NCBI GenBank assembly: GCA_963792855.1
Contig: CAWBXZ010000017.1
Span: forward strand, 1 to 64,000
DNA: 64,000 nucleotides
From: SG8-40 sp963792855
Lineage (GTDB): Bacteria > Pseudomonadota > Gammaproteobacteria > Burkholderiales > Eutrophovitaceae
Direction: 5' to 3'
Shown: positions 53,523 to 61,855 of the stretch, one piece after another
How the letters are laid out: each line of letters begins with the position of its first letter
How positions within the stretch are numbered: position 1 is the stretch's first letter
Notes under the pieces: model-generated
What the model was told of the DNA's origin: nothing
The model's database searches: none
What the model saw: the letters and a program-made list of their open reading frames with translations, nothing else
Position numbers and translations under genes: made by a program

Positions 53523-53972
53523 TTAATGTTTTCCGGTGCTGCCGAATCCGCCTGTGCCACGGTCGCTTTGTGCAAAGTCGTCAACGACGTTGAAAGACAC
53601 CTGTACCACCGGAACAATGATCAGTTGCGCGATGCGCTCGAGTGGCTTGAGGTCGAATTCCTGGTTGCCGCGATTCCAGATGGAGACAAAAAGCTGTCCC
53701 TGGTAATCGGAATCGATCAGTCCCACCAGATTGCCAAGCACGATACCGTGTTTATGACCAAGTCCCGAGCGGGGCAGGATCATGGCCGCCAGACCGGGAT
53801 CGCCGATGTGGATCGCGAGCCCGGTCGGAACCAGTGTCGTCTCTCCGGGCTGAACCGAAGTGGCAGTGTCGATGCAGGCTCGTAAATCAAGGCCGGCCGA
53901 GCCGGGCGTTGCATACTCGGGCATGTTGGTTGTCAGGCGCGAATCGAGGATCCGCACATCGATCTGTGTCAT
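53523..53972 (-). CDS. dut: dUTP diphosphatase
   Basis: 149-residue trimeric dUTPase that removes dUTP and makes dUMP. All five family motifs are seen: PGSAGLDLRA, PRSGLGHKHGIVLGN, GLIDSDYQG, RIAQLIIVP and the C-terminal RGTGGFGSTGK. Normal length. First of the dut-coaBC-radC group. Confidence 0.97.
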   Translation of the reverse strand: MTQIDVRILDSRLTTNMPEYATPGSAGLDLRACIDTATSVQPGETTLVPTGLAIHIGDPGLAAMILPRSGLGHKHGIVLGNLVGLIDSDYQGQLFVSIWNRGNQEFDLKPLERIAQLIIVPVVQVSFNVVDDFAQSDRGTGGFGSTGKH

Positions 53973-54010
53973 GTTGTCAGGCTTTCGATACTGATTAGTG
54001 TCTGATCTGA

Positions 54011-55225
54011 TTAACGCGGCGACGCCACGGGCTTGGGAGACGGTTTGTAAAGCCGGGTTACATGCCGGATCAGGCGGCGCGCCTGATCCAGTTTGGAGCT
54101 GCGCGGCAGGCGATGTGTGCCTTCGTCATCTACAAGAAGCAGTTCGTTTTCGTCGCTGCCGAGGGCGTTCTGAACCAGGTTGGCGGCTATGAGGGGTATG
54201 TTCTTGCGCCGGCGTTTTTCGGTGGCATAAGCCTCAACATCCTGACTCTCGGCCGCGAAGCCGACGCAGAAAGGTGCGTCGTCGCGTGCGGCAACCGCTT
54301 CGAGAATATCCGGATTCGGTTCGAATTCGAGCTCTAAACCGGCACCGGTCTTCTTGATTTTGTGTTGCTGCCGGTTCTTGACCCGATAGTCGGCCACCGC
54401 TGCTACAGCGAACAATATGTCGGTTTGTGCAACCCGCGCCATGACGGCGTCGTGCATTTCCTGTGCAGTGACGACATTGACCACCGACACGTTCGATGGC
54501 GCCTCGAGGCTGGTCCGTCCCGACACCAGGGTGACGTGTGCACCGGCGTCGCGAGCAGCCCGCGCAATCGCGTAACCCATTCGACCAGAGGACAGGTTGG
54601 TGATTCCGCGCACAGCGTCGATTGGTTCGTAAGTAGGACCTGCGGTAACCAGGATGCGGGCACCGGCGAGCAATTTGGGCTGGAACCAGCTAACAATGGA
54701 ATCGACGATCTGAGCGGGTTCAGACATGCGGCCCATGCCGACCTCACCACAAGCCTGGTCACCGCTGGCGGGGCCGTCGATGACGATGCCGTCCTCGCGA
54801 AGTTGTTTTACGTTGCGCCGTGTTGCGGGGTTTTCCCACATCTGCCGGTTCATCGCCGGGGCAACCATCAGCGGGCATTCCCGCGCGACGCAAAGCGTCG
54901 CGAGCAGATCGTCGGCAGCACCGTGCACGAGTTTGGCAATGAAATCCGCGGTCGCGGGCGCCACGACCATCAGGTCGCGGTCGCGGGACAGTTCGATATG
55001 TGCCATCCCGTTGCCAATCCGGTCATCCCACATGCTGGTGTAGACCGGTTTGCCGGTGAGTGCCTGCAAGCTCAAGGGGGAGATGAAACGGCTGGCTGCT
55101 TCCGTCATGACGACCTGCACATCCGCGCCTTCCTTGATCAGCGAGCGGGCAAGATCAGCCGCCTTGTAAGCGGCAATGCCGCCGGTCAATCCCAGAAGAA
55201 TTCGCTTCCCAGCCAGTTCTGCCAT
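54011..55225 (-). CDS. coaBC: Bifunctional phosphopantothenoylcysteine decarboxylase/phosphopantothenate-cysteine ligase
   Basis: 404-residue coenzyme A biosynthesis enzyme. The CoaC flavoprotein half carries GGIAAYKAADLARSL near residue 13, PAMNRQMW near 115 and SGDQACGEVGMGRM near 150. The CoaB half carries TAGPTYEPIDAVRGITNLSSGRMG near 190 and AAVADYRVK near 270. The start at MAELAGKRIL has GTGAGGCAA upstream. Operon order with dut and divergent radC is as in E. coli relatives. Confidence 0.96.
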   Translation of the reverse strand: MAELAGKRILLGLTGGIAAYKAADLARSLIKEGADVQVVMTEAASRFISPLSLQALTGKPVYTSMWDDRIGNGMAHIELSRDRDLMVVAPATADFIAKLVHGAADDLLATLCVARECPLMVAPAMNRQMWENPATRRNVKQLREDGIVIDGPASGDQACGEVGMGRMSEPAQIVDSIVSWFQPKLLAGARILVTAGPTYEPIDAVRGITNLSSGRMGYAIARAARDAGAHVTLVSGRTSLEAPSNVSVVNVVTAQEMHDAVMARVAQTDILFAVAAVADYRVKNRQQHKIKKTGAGLELEFEPNPDILEAVAARDDAPFCVGFAAESQDVEAYATEKRRRKNIPLIAANLVQNALGSDENELLLVDDEGTHRLPRSSKLDQARRLIRHVTRLYKPSPKPVASPR

Positions 55226-55297
55226 TTGCCTCACTCTGACAAGTCTTGATCCGGCAAGTGTAAACTCTTGTTGCATAATGGGAAAGCAGGGGGGGCG

Positions 55298-55972
55298 ATG
55301 TCGCTGCGAGATTTGCCGGAGGACGAGCGGCCGCGCGAGAAGCTGCTGAAAAAGGGTGCAGCATCACTGGCGGATTCCGAACTGATCGCGATTTTTCTGC
55401 GCACTGGCGTCAGGGGAAAGAGTGCGGTCGATCTGGCGCGTGCGCTGCTCGAGCGTTTCGGATCGCTCGGCGGCATCGTCGGTGCCGAACTGGCGGAGTT
55501 TACCGAGATCGACGGGCTTGGCGAGGCCAAATACGTTCAATTGCAGGCGGCCGTCGAACTGGCCAGGCGCGCTCTTGACCAGGAAATGCGGGACGCGGAC
55601 AACCTGAGTTCGCCGGATGCAGTGCGGCGCTACCTGCGCCTGCTGCTTGAACAACGCCGGGTCGAAGTGTTTGTAGGTCTGTTTCTCGATGCGCAGAACC
55701 GCTTGATCGCGGCCCGGGAGCTGTTTTCCGGGACACTGACCCAGACCAGCGTCTATCCCCGCGAAGTGGTCAAAAGCGCCCTGAGCCACAATGCCGCATC
55801 GGTTATTTTTGCGCACAATCACCCGTCCGGGGTCGCAGAGCCAAGTCGAGCCGACGAGAGCCTCACGCAAGCCCTCAAGCAGGCGCTGGCACTGGTGGAC
55901 GTGCGCGTGCTCGATCACTTCATTGTCGGGCAGGGGAGCATGTTGTCGTTCGCTGAGCGCGGGCTTCTTTGA
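55298..55972 (+). CDS. radC: RadC family JAB-domain protein
   Basis: 224-residue RadC. N-terminal helix-hairpin-helix-type region (EDERPREKLLKKGAASLADSEL) and C-terminal JAMM-like motif AHNHPSGVAEPSRAD near residue 173-187, which supplies His and Asp for metal binding. The classical repair role is doubtful in the family; the biochemical function is unknown. Divergent from coaBC. Confidence 0.95.
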   Translation: MSLRDLPEDERPREKLLKKGAASLADSELIAIFLRTGVRGKSAVDLARALLERFGSLGGIVGAELAEFTEIDGLGEAKYVQLQAAVELARRALDQEMRDADNLSSPDAVRRYLRLLLEQRRVEVFVGLFLDAQNRLIAARELFSGTLTQTSVYPREVVKSALSHNAASVIFAHNHPSGVAEPSRADESLTQALKQALALVDVRVLDHFIVGQGSMLSFAERGLL

Positions 55973-56068
55973 CGCCTCGAGCGTCAGCCTCATTGCCCCG
56001 CAGTGTCTGGCGTTCGAGGCAGCCGTATCGGCTTGCCGTGCCATCCGGGCGCCACGATGGCGCCGGCG

Positions 56069-56686
56069 TCAGCTGTTGCTGCCGCCCGCTGCCGAACCGG
56101 CCTGTGAAGTCACGGTTTCGATCAGCGATTGAAGATTGCGGATCTGGTAGTTCGCGATCGCGACGACCTCCGAAGTGCCGGCGACGTGCACATAGCGGCT
56201 GATCTCGTCCGGCGCTATGTCGCCAACCGAATAGCGTGCCCGCGGTTCGATCTGGTCGGGCAGGTACACCAGAATAATCATCTCCGGTTTGGTGACACCG
56301 AACGCGTCGTCGGCGGCCAGCGTAAAGCGCCGCTCGATCCGGGCGCGGCCCAGGCCACCGAGGAATTTTGCGATCTTTTCCGACATTTCAGGGTCAGGAA
56401 CGTGTTCGTGGACGCTCTGCGGACCCGCGTGTACGCCGTGATAGAACCATGCACCCTGTTCATCGCGCGAGAAGCGGTGCAGATTGCCAGCGACGGCAAT
56501 CTCGATTACGGCGATCTCCTCGAGTGGCGCCGGCATCAGAAATTGCGGGCCGGCAGCGGTTTCGTCATCGGATTGCGATGGTTGGTCGCGGAACTCCAGC
56601 ACTGCAATGACGATGAGTAATGCCGCAAGAACCGCCCAGACGATAACGCTGCGACCGCCGCGCCTGACCGTCACCGTTGTCTCCAC
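56069..56686 (-). CDS. DUF4340-like membrane-anchored protein
   Basis: 205 residues with one N-terminal membrane segment (VIVWAVLAALLIVIAVLEF) and a beta-rich domain outside (FLGGLGRARIERRF, ADDAFGVTKPEMIILVYL). It resembles DUF4340 proteins that accompany GldG-type ABC systems. It overlaps the end of the GldG-like gene by 16 bases and starts at a GTG, with a TTG one codon before. Confidence 0.75.
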   Translation of the reverse strand: METTVTVRRGGRSVIVWAVLAALLIVIAVLEFRDQPSQSDDETAAGPQFLMPAPLEEIAVIEIAVAGNLHRFSRDEQGAWFYHGVHAGPQSVHEHVPDPEMSEKIAKFLGGLGRARIERRFTLAADDAFGVTKPEMIILVYLPDQIEPRARYSVGDIAPDEISRYVHVAGTSEVVAIANYQIRNLQSLIETVTSQAGSAAGGSNS

Positions 56687-58305
56687 CAAACGGCAAAGCC
56701 GATAAGCGCCAGCAGCGCGGGGATCAGCACGACCGATAGCAGGAACGTTCCCTTCATTTGACGATTCGTCAGATTGACTCGCGGCGAGTCGTAGGTGCGC
56801 GGCTCGACACCGATCAGGTCTTCCTGCTCCGCGAGGTAGTTCACCGCGTTCAGAAACAGGTTTCCGTTACCGAGGATGTGGAAGAACGAGTTGGTGGCGA
56901 AGTCGGAGTCGCCGATGACGACGATTCGCGACTGGGCCTGCCCCTCGATAACCGGCGATGGAAGGGCGCTGTCGTCTGCGCCCGGTGTTATTGCGGTTTC
57001 GCCTGCAACGCGCTCGGGGCGCAGTGTGGATGCGACCATCAGGGTCAGCGGGCCTGTCATGTCCTTGCCCGGATCGAGGTTGATCCGGTCCGGATTGCTC
57101 TCGCCAAAACTCTTTTTCGATGAGTTGATCAAGGGCACTACCGACGTGCCCGGCACTCTCTGAGGCGTCGGGGAGAGCGAGCGTACGCCAGGGAAAAAGG
57201 TCAACGGCAAACCACGGGTGATCTGATGGCGGTTGTATTGCGTGACCGCCGGTGACGAGGGATCTGCCCAGAAATGGCTGAGTTCGTCGATCACGAGGTT
57301 GTCATCCACGACGATGCTGTACTGTCGCACAATCGGCTCCAGACCGGTTTCGACGAACGGGTCGAGCATCATCAGTGCATTGCCGCCTTCGTCCAGATAT
57401 TTCCTGATCGATTCGACTTCTTCGGGTAGCAGTCTTGTCTTTGGTCCGGCAATGACAAGCACCGCACAATGCTTCATAGACTTGTTTCCCCGCATCATTC
57501 CGGTTTTCTCGACGACATAATTCAGCGTCTCGAGACCATGCCTCGCTTTTGCCATGCCGTGCGTTTCGTGGACCACGATTTTCGAACCGGCACCGTGTGA
57601 ATGGCCGGCACCTCCTTCGAGGTGATCGTGTGACTCCATGCTGAACGGGTCCGCCTCGCCATGGCCCTCGAGAAAGCATGCAGTTTGTTGGGCGCCGAGC
57701 GAGATGCGCAGGATCGCATTGGCGATGTCGGTCTCTTCCGGCCCATGTACCTGCATTTCCCGGTCACCGCTCTTGAGCAAGGCGGTGCCGGCAAACTGCA
57801 CGCCATGCAGGCGTGCCTGGGCCGGGTTCACCATGGGATCAAAAAACTCGACGGTGATCTTGTCGTTTTGCGCGGCAACCAGTTTGTATCGCTCGATCGT
57901 CTCACGCATTCTCGAGTCATGGAAGAAGATGATGTGCACCGGATTTTCGATATGCTGCAGCATGGTTGCCGTTTGTTCCGACAGCGAATGCTGTTTTCCT
58001 TCCGAGAGGTCAAGCCTGACGGTGTAGCGCGTTGAAAAATATGCGACGACGACCAGCACGCCGATCACCCCGATCGTGAACACGGCAATTTCGCCACGGC
58101 GCTGCCGTATCAGGCCTGCCAGTTCGACACGCAATTTATAAAGGCCAACCGCGGTCAGGCCGACCCCTGCAATCGCAAGGAGCACGGTCCAGATGCCGGC
58201 CTCCAGAATGATGGCATCCAGCGCGATGGCAGTGACGAGGCAGGAGATCCCCGCCAGCACGACAATAATTGAGCGAAAAGACTGTTCCATGTTATTCCAT
58301 GCCAT
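56671..58305 (-). CDS. GldG-family ABC-export substrate-like component
   Basis: 544 residues. Two N-terminal membrane segments (about residues 12-57 and 74-91), a long periplasmic domain (TVRLDLSEGKQHSLSEQT, MLDPFVETGLEPIVRQY, VIGDSDFATNSFFHILGNGNLFLNAVNYL) and a final membrane helix near 524-540, the layout of GldG proteins in gliding-motility-type ABC exporters. It contains a His-rich insertion (ESHDHLEGGAGHSHGAG) near residues 226-242, unusual for the family. It acts with the permease and ATPase genes upstream. Confidence 0.85.
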   Translation of the reverse strand: MAWNNMEQSFRSIIVVLAGISCLVTAIALDAIILEAGIWTVLLAIAGVGLTAVGLYKLRVELAGLIRQRRGEIAVFTIGVIGVLVVVAYFSTRYTVRLDLSEGKQHSLSEQTATMLQHIENPVHIIFFHDSRMRETIERYKLVAAQNDKITVEFFDPMVNPAQARLHGVQFAGTALLKSGDREMQVHGPEETDIANAILRISLGAQQTACFLEGHGEADPFSMESHDHLEGGAGHSHGAGSKIVVHETHGMAKARHGLETLNYVVEKTGMMRGNKSMKHCAVLVIAGPKTRLLPEEVESIRKYLDEGGNALMMLDPFVETGLEPIVRQYSIVVDDNLVIDELSHFWADPSSPAVTQYNRHQITRGLPLTFFPGVRSLSPTPQRVPGTSVVPLINSSKKSFGESNPDRINLDPGKDMTGPLTLMVASTLRPERVAGETAITPGADDSALPSPVIEGQAQSRIVVIGDSDFATNSFFHILGNGNLFLNAVNYLAEQEDLIGVEPRTYDSPRVNLTNRQMKGTFLLSVVLIPALLALIGFAVWWRQR

Positions 58306-58320
58306 TGTGTTGTCGGTTTC

Positions 58321-59028
58321 CTAACGACGCCATTGCAGGTAGCTGGCGTTGAGCGTCAATGCGATCGCGCTGACAACGAGATAGAAAACAACGGATTCGC
58401 TCCGTATCAGTCCGGCGATGAAGTCACCGAAGGGCAGGGAAAACGACAGGTAACCAAAAAGGTTTTGCAGGATCACCGTAGATTGAAAACTGTACAAATG
58501 CCCTACGAACCAGAATCCGAGCAGTACCGGGAAGGTGATGAGCGCGGCGATGACCTGGTTCTGCGTTAGCGCCGAGAAAAACTGTCCAATGGACAGGCAG
58601 GCCATGCCGAGGAGGAGGAAGCCGATATATCCCGAAAGGATGTTCGTGGTCTCCGGGCTGCCATACATGTACAGCGGGATCAGGTTGACTGCCGTGCCGA
58701 TAGTCATCAGCACAAGAATGGTGACCGCGCCGAGGAATTTGCCGAGCACGATCTGCCAGGGCTGCAATGGCAGCGTGGCGAGCAGTTCCATCGTGCGGCC
58801 GGTGTATTCCTGGGGGAACAACCGCATCGTAATGATGGGGCTGACAATCAGCAGCAGTACGCCCATGTTCTTGAACGGCTCATTCATGCTTGCTGTGCCG
58901 GTCATGAATACTTCATAGATGAAAAAGTACCCGGTGCCAAGCAAAAATACCGCAACAACGAAGTACGCGATCGGCGAACGGAAGTAGCTGACCAGTTCCT
59001 TGTGGTAGACGGCTAGAACGCGATTCAT
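58321..59028 (-). CDS. ABC-2-type permease (GldF-like)
   Basis: 235-residue integral membrane protein with six hydrophobic segments (SPIAYFVVAVFLLGTGYF, GVLLLIVSPIITMRLFPQEYTGRTMELLAT ...). The cytoplasmic QEYTGRTMELLATLPLQPWQ region is typical of ABC-2 permeases that pair with GldA-like ATPases. AGGAGG before ATG 59028 decides the start, and the ATGA overlap with the ATPase gene shows tight coupling. Confidence 0.9.
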   Translation of the reverse strand: MNRVLAVYHKELVSYFRSPIAYFVVAVFLLGTGYFFIYEVFMTGTASMNEPFKNMGVLLLIVSPIITMRLFPQEYTGRTMELLATLPLQPWQIVLGKFLGAVTILVLMTIGTAVNLIPLYMYGSPETTNILSGYIGFLLLGMACLSIGQFFSALTQNQVIAALITFPVLLGFWFVGHLYSFQSTVILQNLFGYLSFSLPFGDFIAGLIRSESVVFYLVVSAIALTLNASYLQWRR

Positions 59029-59984
59029 GCTGCCTCCTGCTCTTTCTTGCCAACATAGTGCAGGAAGATATTCTCCAGTGTTGGCTGTTGCCGCTCCAGT
59101 CTGTGCAGACTCCATTTGCTGGCGGCGACGCGTGCGATCGTTGACTCGATGCCGCTGCGTGCTTCGACGTGGCAGGTCACATCCAGCATTCCGGTCTGTC
59201 TGGGCATTTCCTTTACGGCGACGGATTGCACACCGTCAATGCCCAGCAATTCCGCGCGCAAGGCGTCGGCGGGCGCCGAAACCTGGAGATTGACCCTGCT
59301 GCTTTCTTTCGATGCGGCCTGCAAGCCGTCGGGCGAGTCAATCGCCAGCAGCCTGCCGTTGTTGATAATGGCCACACGCTTGCAGATCAATGTCACCTCG
59401 GGAAGGATGTGGGTGCTGATCAGAACGGCGTGCTTTTCGCCGAAACTGCGTATGACTTCCCGCGTTTCCTGAATCTGCCCGGGATCGAGTCCCGCGGTTG
59501 GCTCATCGAGCAGCAGCACTTCCGGGTTGCCCAGCAATGCCTGCGCCAAACCGGTCCGTTGCCGGTAGCCTTTGGACAGTTTGTAGATTTCCCGCTTGAC
59601 CACCGCCTCGAGATGGCATGCGCTGATCACCCGGTCCAGGTTCTCTGCCATCGAGCGTGCCGGCACGCCCTTGACCCTTGCCACAAAGCGCAAATACTGC
59701 TCGACATCCAGCGTGTCATAGAGCGGGGGATTCTCCGGCAGATAGCCGAGTTTTTCGGCTGCTTGCTCGTTCTCCCGCGCCATGTCGTGGCCAGCCACCT
59801 TGATTGTTCCGGAACTTGGGGTGGTGAAGCCTGCGATCATGCGCATGGTCGTTGTCTTGCCGGCTCCGTTGGGGCCGAGGAATCCGACGATCTCACCCGG
59901 TTCGACAGTGAACGACATGTCGTGGATGATGGTTTTCGGTCCGTATCGCTTGGAGACCGAATTAAGTTCGATTGCTGGTGCCAT
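59025..59984 (-). CDS. ABC transporter ATPase (GldA/CcmA-like)
   Basis: 319-residue ATPase with Walker A GPNGAGKT near residue 38, signature LSKGYRQRTGLAQALLG near 139, Walker B LLLDEPTAGLDPGQ near 162 and switch His in STHILPE near 196. An extra about 90-residue C-terminal domain follows (VNLQVSAPADALRAELL). First gene of the four-gene operon. Confidence 0.93.
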   Translation of the reverse strand: MAPAIELNSVSKRYGPKTIIHDMSFTVEPGEIVGFLGPNGAGKTTTMRMIAGFTTPSSGTIKVAGHDMARENEQAAEKLGYLPENPPLYDTLDVEQYLRFVARVKGVPARSMAENLDRVISACHLEAVVKREIYKLSKGYRQRTGLAQALLGNPEVLLLDEPTAGLDPGQIQETREVIRSFGEKHAVLISTHILPEVTLICKRVAIINNGRLLAIDSPDGLQAASKESSRVNLQVSAPADALRAELLGIDGVQSVAVKEMPRQTGMLDVTCHVEARSGIESTIARVAASKWSLHRLERQQPTLENIFLHYVGKKEQEAA

Positions 59985-60017
59985 ATCAAATGGGTGTTTC
60001 GGAAAACGCAGAATAGA

Positions 60018-60043
60018 AAAGGCCCCCCTCGCGGGGGGCCTTT
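60018..60043 (-). terminator. Strong terminator of the MBL-fold gene
   Basis: On the minus strand AAAGGCCCCCC / GGGGGGCCTTT with a short loop, followed by TTTC. It lies between the MBL-fold gene and the ABC ATPase gene on the same strand, so the ABC operon likely has its own promoter. Confidence 0.8.
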
Positions 60044-60074
60044 CACTGATAAACGGCTTTTGACCGCTTACAGC

Positions 60075-60944
60075 TTACTTGTACCAGCGACCGCCTTTTT
60101 CTTTCCACTGCTGCTCGTCGTGACCGAAGAACAGCTCGCCGCCCGAGAGATCGGCCATTGACTTCAGACGATCGGCACTTTCGAAGTAGGTCTTGACGCT
60201 GAAGTTCAGGCCGGCCGGGTAACCTTCCAGGTTCTCACGCATCCACAGAGCATCCTGCGCGATGATGAAGGTGTCGCCGTTGGCGAACTTGAGCTTCAGG
60301 GACTGGTTGCCGAGGGTGTGGCCCGGGGCGCTCAGCACGGTGATGGAACCGTCGCCGAACACATCAAAGTCACCGTCGATGGCCAGGTAGTTGAAGTCAC
60401 GGGCGCCATCATAGTCGGCCATGATGTGTGCACCGGAAGCGCGCTGGAACTTCTCCGGCCACCAGGCCTGATACAGTTCCTGCTTCTGCATGATGTGCAG
60501 CGCTTTCGGGAACATTTCGATGTTGCCGATATGATCCAGGTGCGAGTGGGACGTAATGACGGCCACGACCTTGTCGACCGAATAACCCAGCTTCTTCAGC
60601 TGCATGTCGATGACGTCGGAGCGCTTCTGGCTCGGCTTCAGGAAGTTGCAGCTCCCGGCACCCCAGTGTGACTCACAGCCGCCTTCGTTGAGGGCAACGT
60701 TGTTACCCGTATCGAACACGACGACGCCTTTCGGGTGCTCGATGATCCACATCGGTACCGGAATGGTGATGTCGCGCGCGCGGTCTTCCGGCAGGGCCGG
60801 AATCAGTCCGCGAATGTTGAACGGGCCGAACATGCCGCTGGTAGCCCAGTAGGCCTTGATTGGTGTGTTATGCGCCGAACCCACGGACGCGCCCATTGCG
60901 CAGGCGAGTCCCAGGATCATCGCAACAACAGTTGACTTCTTCAT
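60075..60944 (-). CDS. Exported metallo-beta-lactamase-fold hydrolase (lactonase-like)
   Basis: 289 residues. The signal peptide (MKKSTVVAMILGLACAMGASVGSA) indicates export. The zinc-binding motif HSHLDH near residue 126 is followed by GHTLGNQ, QDALW and FFGHDEQQW, with His and Asp ligands. MWIIEHPKGVVVFDTG is typical of N-acyl-homoserine-lactonase-like members, but the family also includes other esterases. The periplasmic location is notable. The start with GGGAGAAG upstream is chosen; the frame continues 47 codons upstream. Confidence 0.85.
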   Translation of the reverse strand: MKKSTVVAMILGLACAMGASVGSAHNTPIKAYWATSGMFGPFNIRGLIPALPEDRARDITIPVPMWIIEHPKGVVVFDTGNNVALNEGGCESHWGAGSCNFLKPSQKRSDVIDMQLKKLGYSVDKVVAVITSHSHLDHIGNIEMFPKALHIMQKQELYQAWWPEKFQRASGAHIMADYDGARDFNYLAIDGDFDVFGDGSITVLSAPGHTLGNQSLKLKFANGDTFIIAQDALWMRENLEGYPAGLNFSVKTYFESADRLKSMADLSGGELFFGHDEQQWKEKGGRWYK

Positions 60945-61353
60945 AGTTAGCTTCTCCCATATGGTGGTCTTATAGTCGGCTTCAGCTCTTCGTGTGTCCC
61001 TGGTTTGCCTCGTGAGCTCCGGCACACTCTTGAAGACGTGTCCCGGCCGGGGGCTCAGCACGGATCGGTTGCTGCTTGAAGCCACTACTCTTTTGTGGAG
61101 TCTGATGACTCACTTCGCGAGGGTACTATACAGGTAAGGGATGGGACAACAGGAAAATGTGGGCCCGGGCGGCTTTCTCTTCCCAATGGCTGGACAGCCC
61201 TGCCGAACAGGCTGTTTTCCGCATCCTGTCGGGTTTTCTGCCGGTTTTGCCGGCATCCTGTAGTGCGCGGACATCGACGCACGGATTCTTGCCTCATGGG
61301 GTGCGGCTGTGGTATAAAGCGCGCCTTCGAATTTGTGTTTCAGGAATGAACCG
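60945..61353. other. Divergent intergenic region before rpmB
   Basis: 409 bases with no gene seen. It holds the rpmB promoter at its right end. Short open frames on both strands have no supporting ribosome site. Confidence 0.4.
61289..61318 (+). promoter_or_regulatory. Sigma-70-like promoter of rpmBG
   Basis: TTGCCT at 61289-61294 and TATAAA at 61313-61318 with an 18-base spacer, about 35 bases before the rpmB ATG. Confidence 0.55.
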
Positions 61354-61590
61354 ATGGCCCGCGTATGTCAGGTAACCGGCAAGAAGCCGATGTCGGGAAA
61401 CAACGTTTCCCACGCCAACAACAAGACCAAGCGCCGCTTCCTCCCGAACCTGCAGTACAGGCGAATCTGGGTCGAAAGCGAGAACCGCTGGATTCGCATG
61501 CGCCTGACGCAGGCTGGATTGCGCGTCATCGACAAGAAGGGCATCGATATCGTGCTGGCCGAGATGCGCGCCCGCGGTGAGTCGGTCTGA
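61354..61590 (+). CDS. rpmB: Large ribosomal subunit protein bL28
   Basis: 78-residue bL28. Starts MARVCQVTGKKPMSGNNVSH, the normal N-terminus, and includes RRFLPNLQYRRIW and GLRVIDKKGID. AGGA stands upstream of this ATG; the frame opens seven codons earlier. The neighbour rpmG is 27 bases downstream. Confidence 0.97.
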   Translation: MARVCQVTGKKPMSGNNVSHANNKTKRRFLPNLQYRRIWVESENRWIRMRLTQAGLRVIDKKGIDIVLAEMRARGESV

Positions 61591-61617
61591 CCGGGAAGAA
61601 TCAGGGGGTAAAACGAA

Positions 61618-61773
61618 ATGCGTGACAAGATCAAGCTTGAATCCAGTGCCGGAACCGGCCATTTTTATACGACTACCAAGAACAAGCGCACCATGCCCGA
61701 GAAAATGGAGATCAAGAAATTTGATCCCGTGGCCCGCAAGCATGTGATCTACAAGGAAACCAAGCTGAAGTAA
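61618..61773 (+). CDS. rpmG: Large ribosomal subunit protein bL33
   Basis: 51-residue bL33 reading MRDKIKLESSAGTGHFYTT and ending HVIYKETKLK. The Cys pairs of zinc-binding bL33 are absent, so this is the zinc-independent type. AGGGGG precedes the ATG. It is co-transcribed with rpmB and followed by a terminator. Confidence 0.96.
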   Translation: MRDKIKLESSAGTGHFYTTTKNKRTMPEKMEIKKFDPVARKHVIYKETKLK

Positions 61774-61789
61774 GCGGTTTCCGAGTGCG

Positions 61790-61819
61790 AAAAAAAGCCC
61801 GCTGGAAGCGGGCTTTTTT
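61790..61819 (+). terminator. Intrinsic terminator of rpmBG
   Basis: AAAAAAGCCCGC / GCGGGCTTTTTT around a five-base loop. The A-run before and T-run after make it bidirectional, able to serve the convergent desaturase gene too. Confidence 0.92.
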
Positions 61820-61855
61820 GTTGCCGGCAGTGATTGCCTGGACCGCGCCAGGGCC

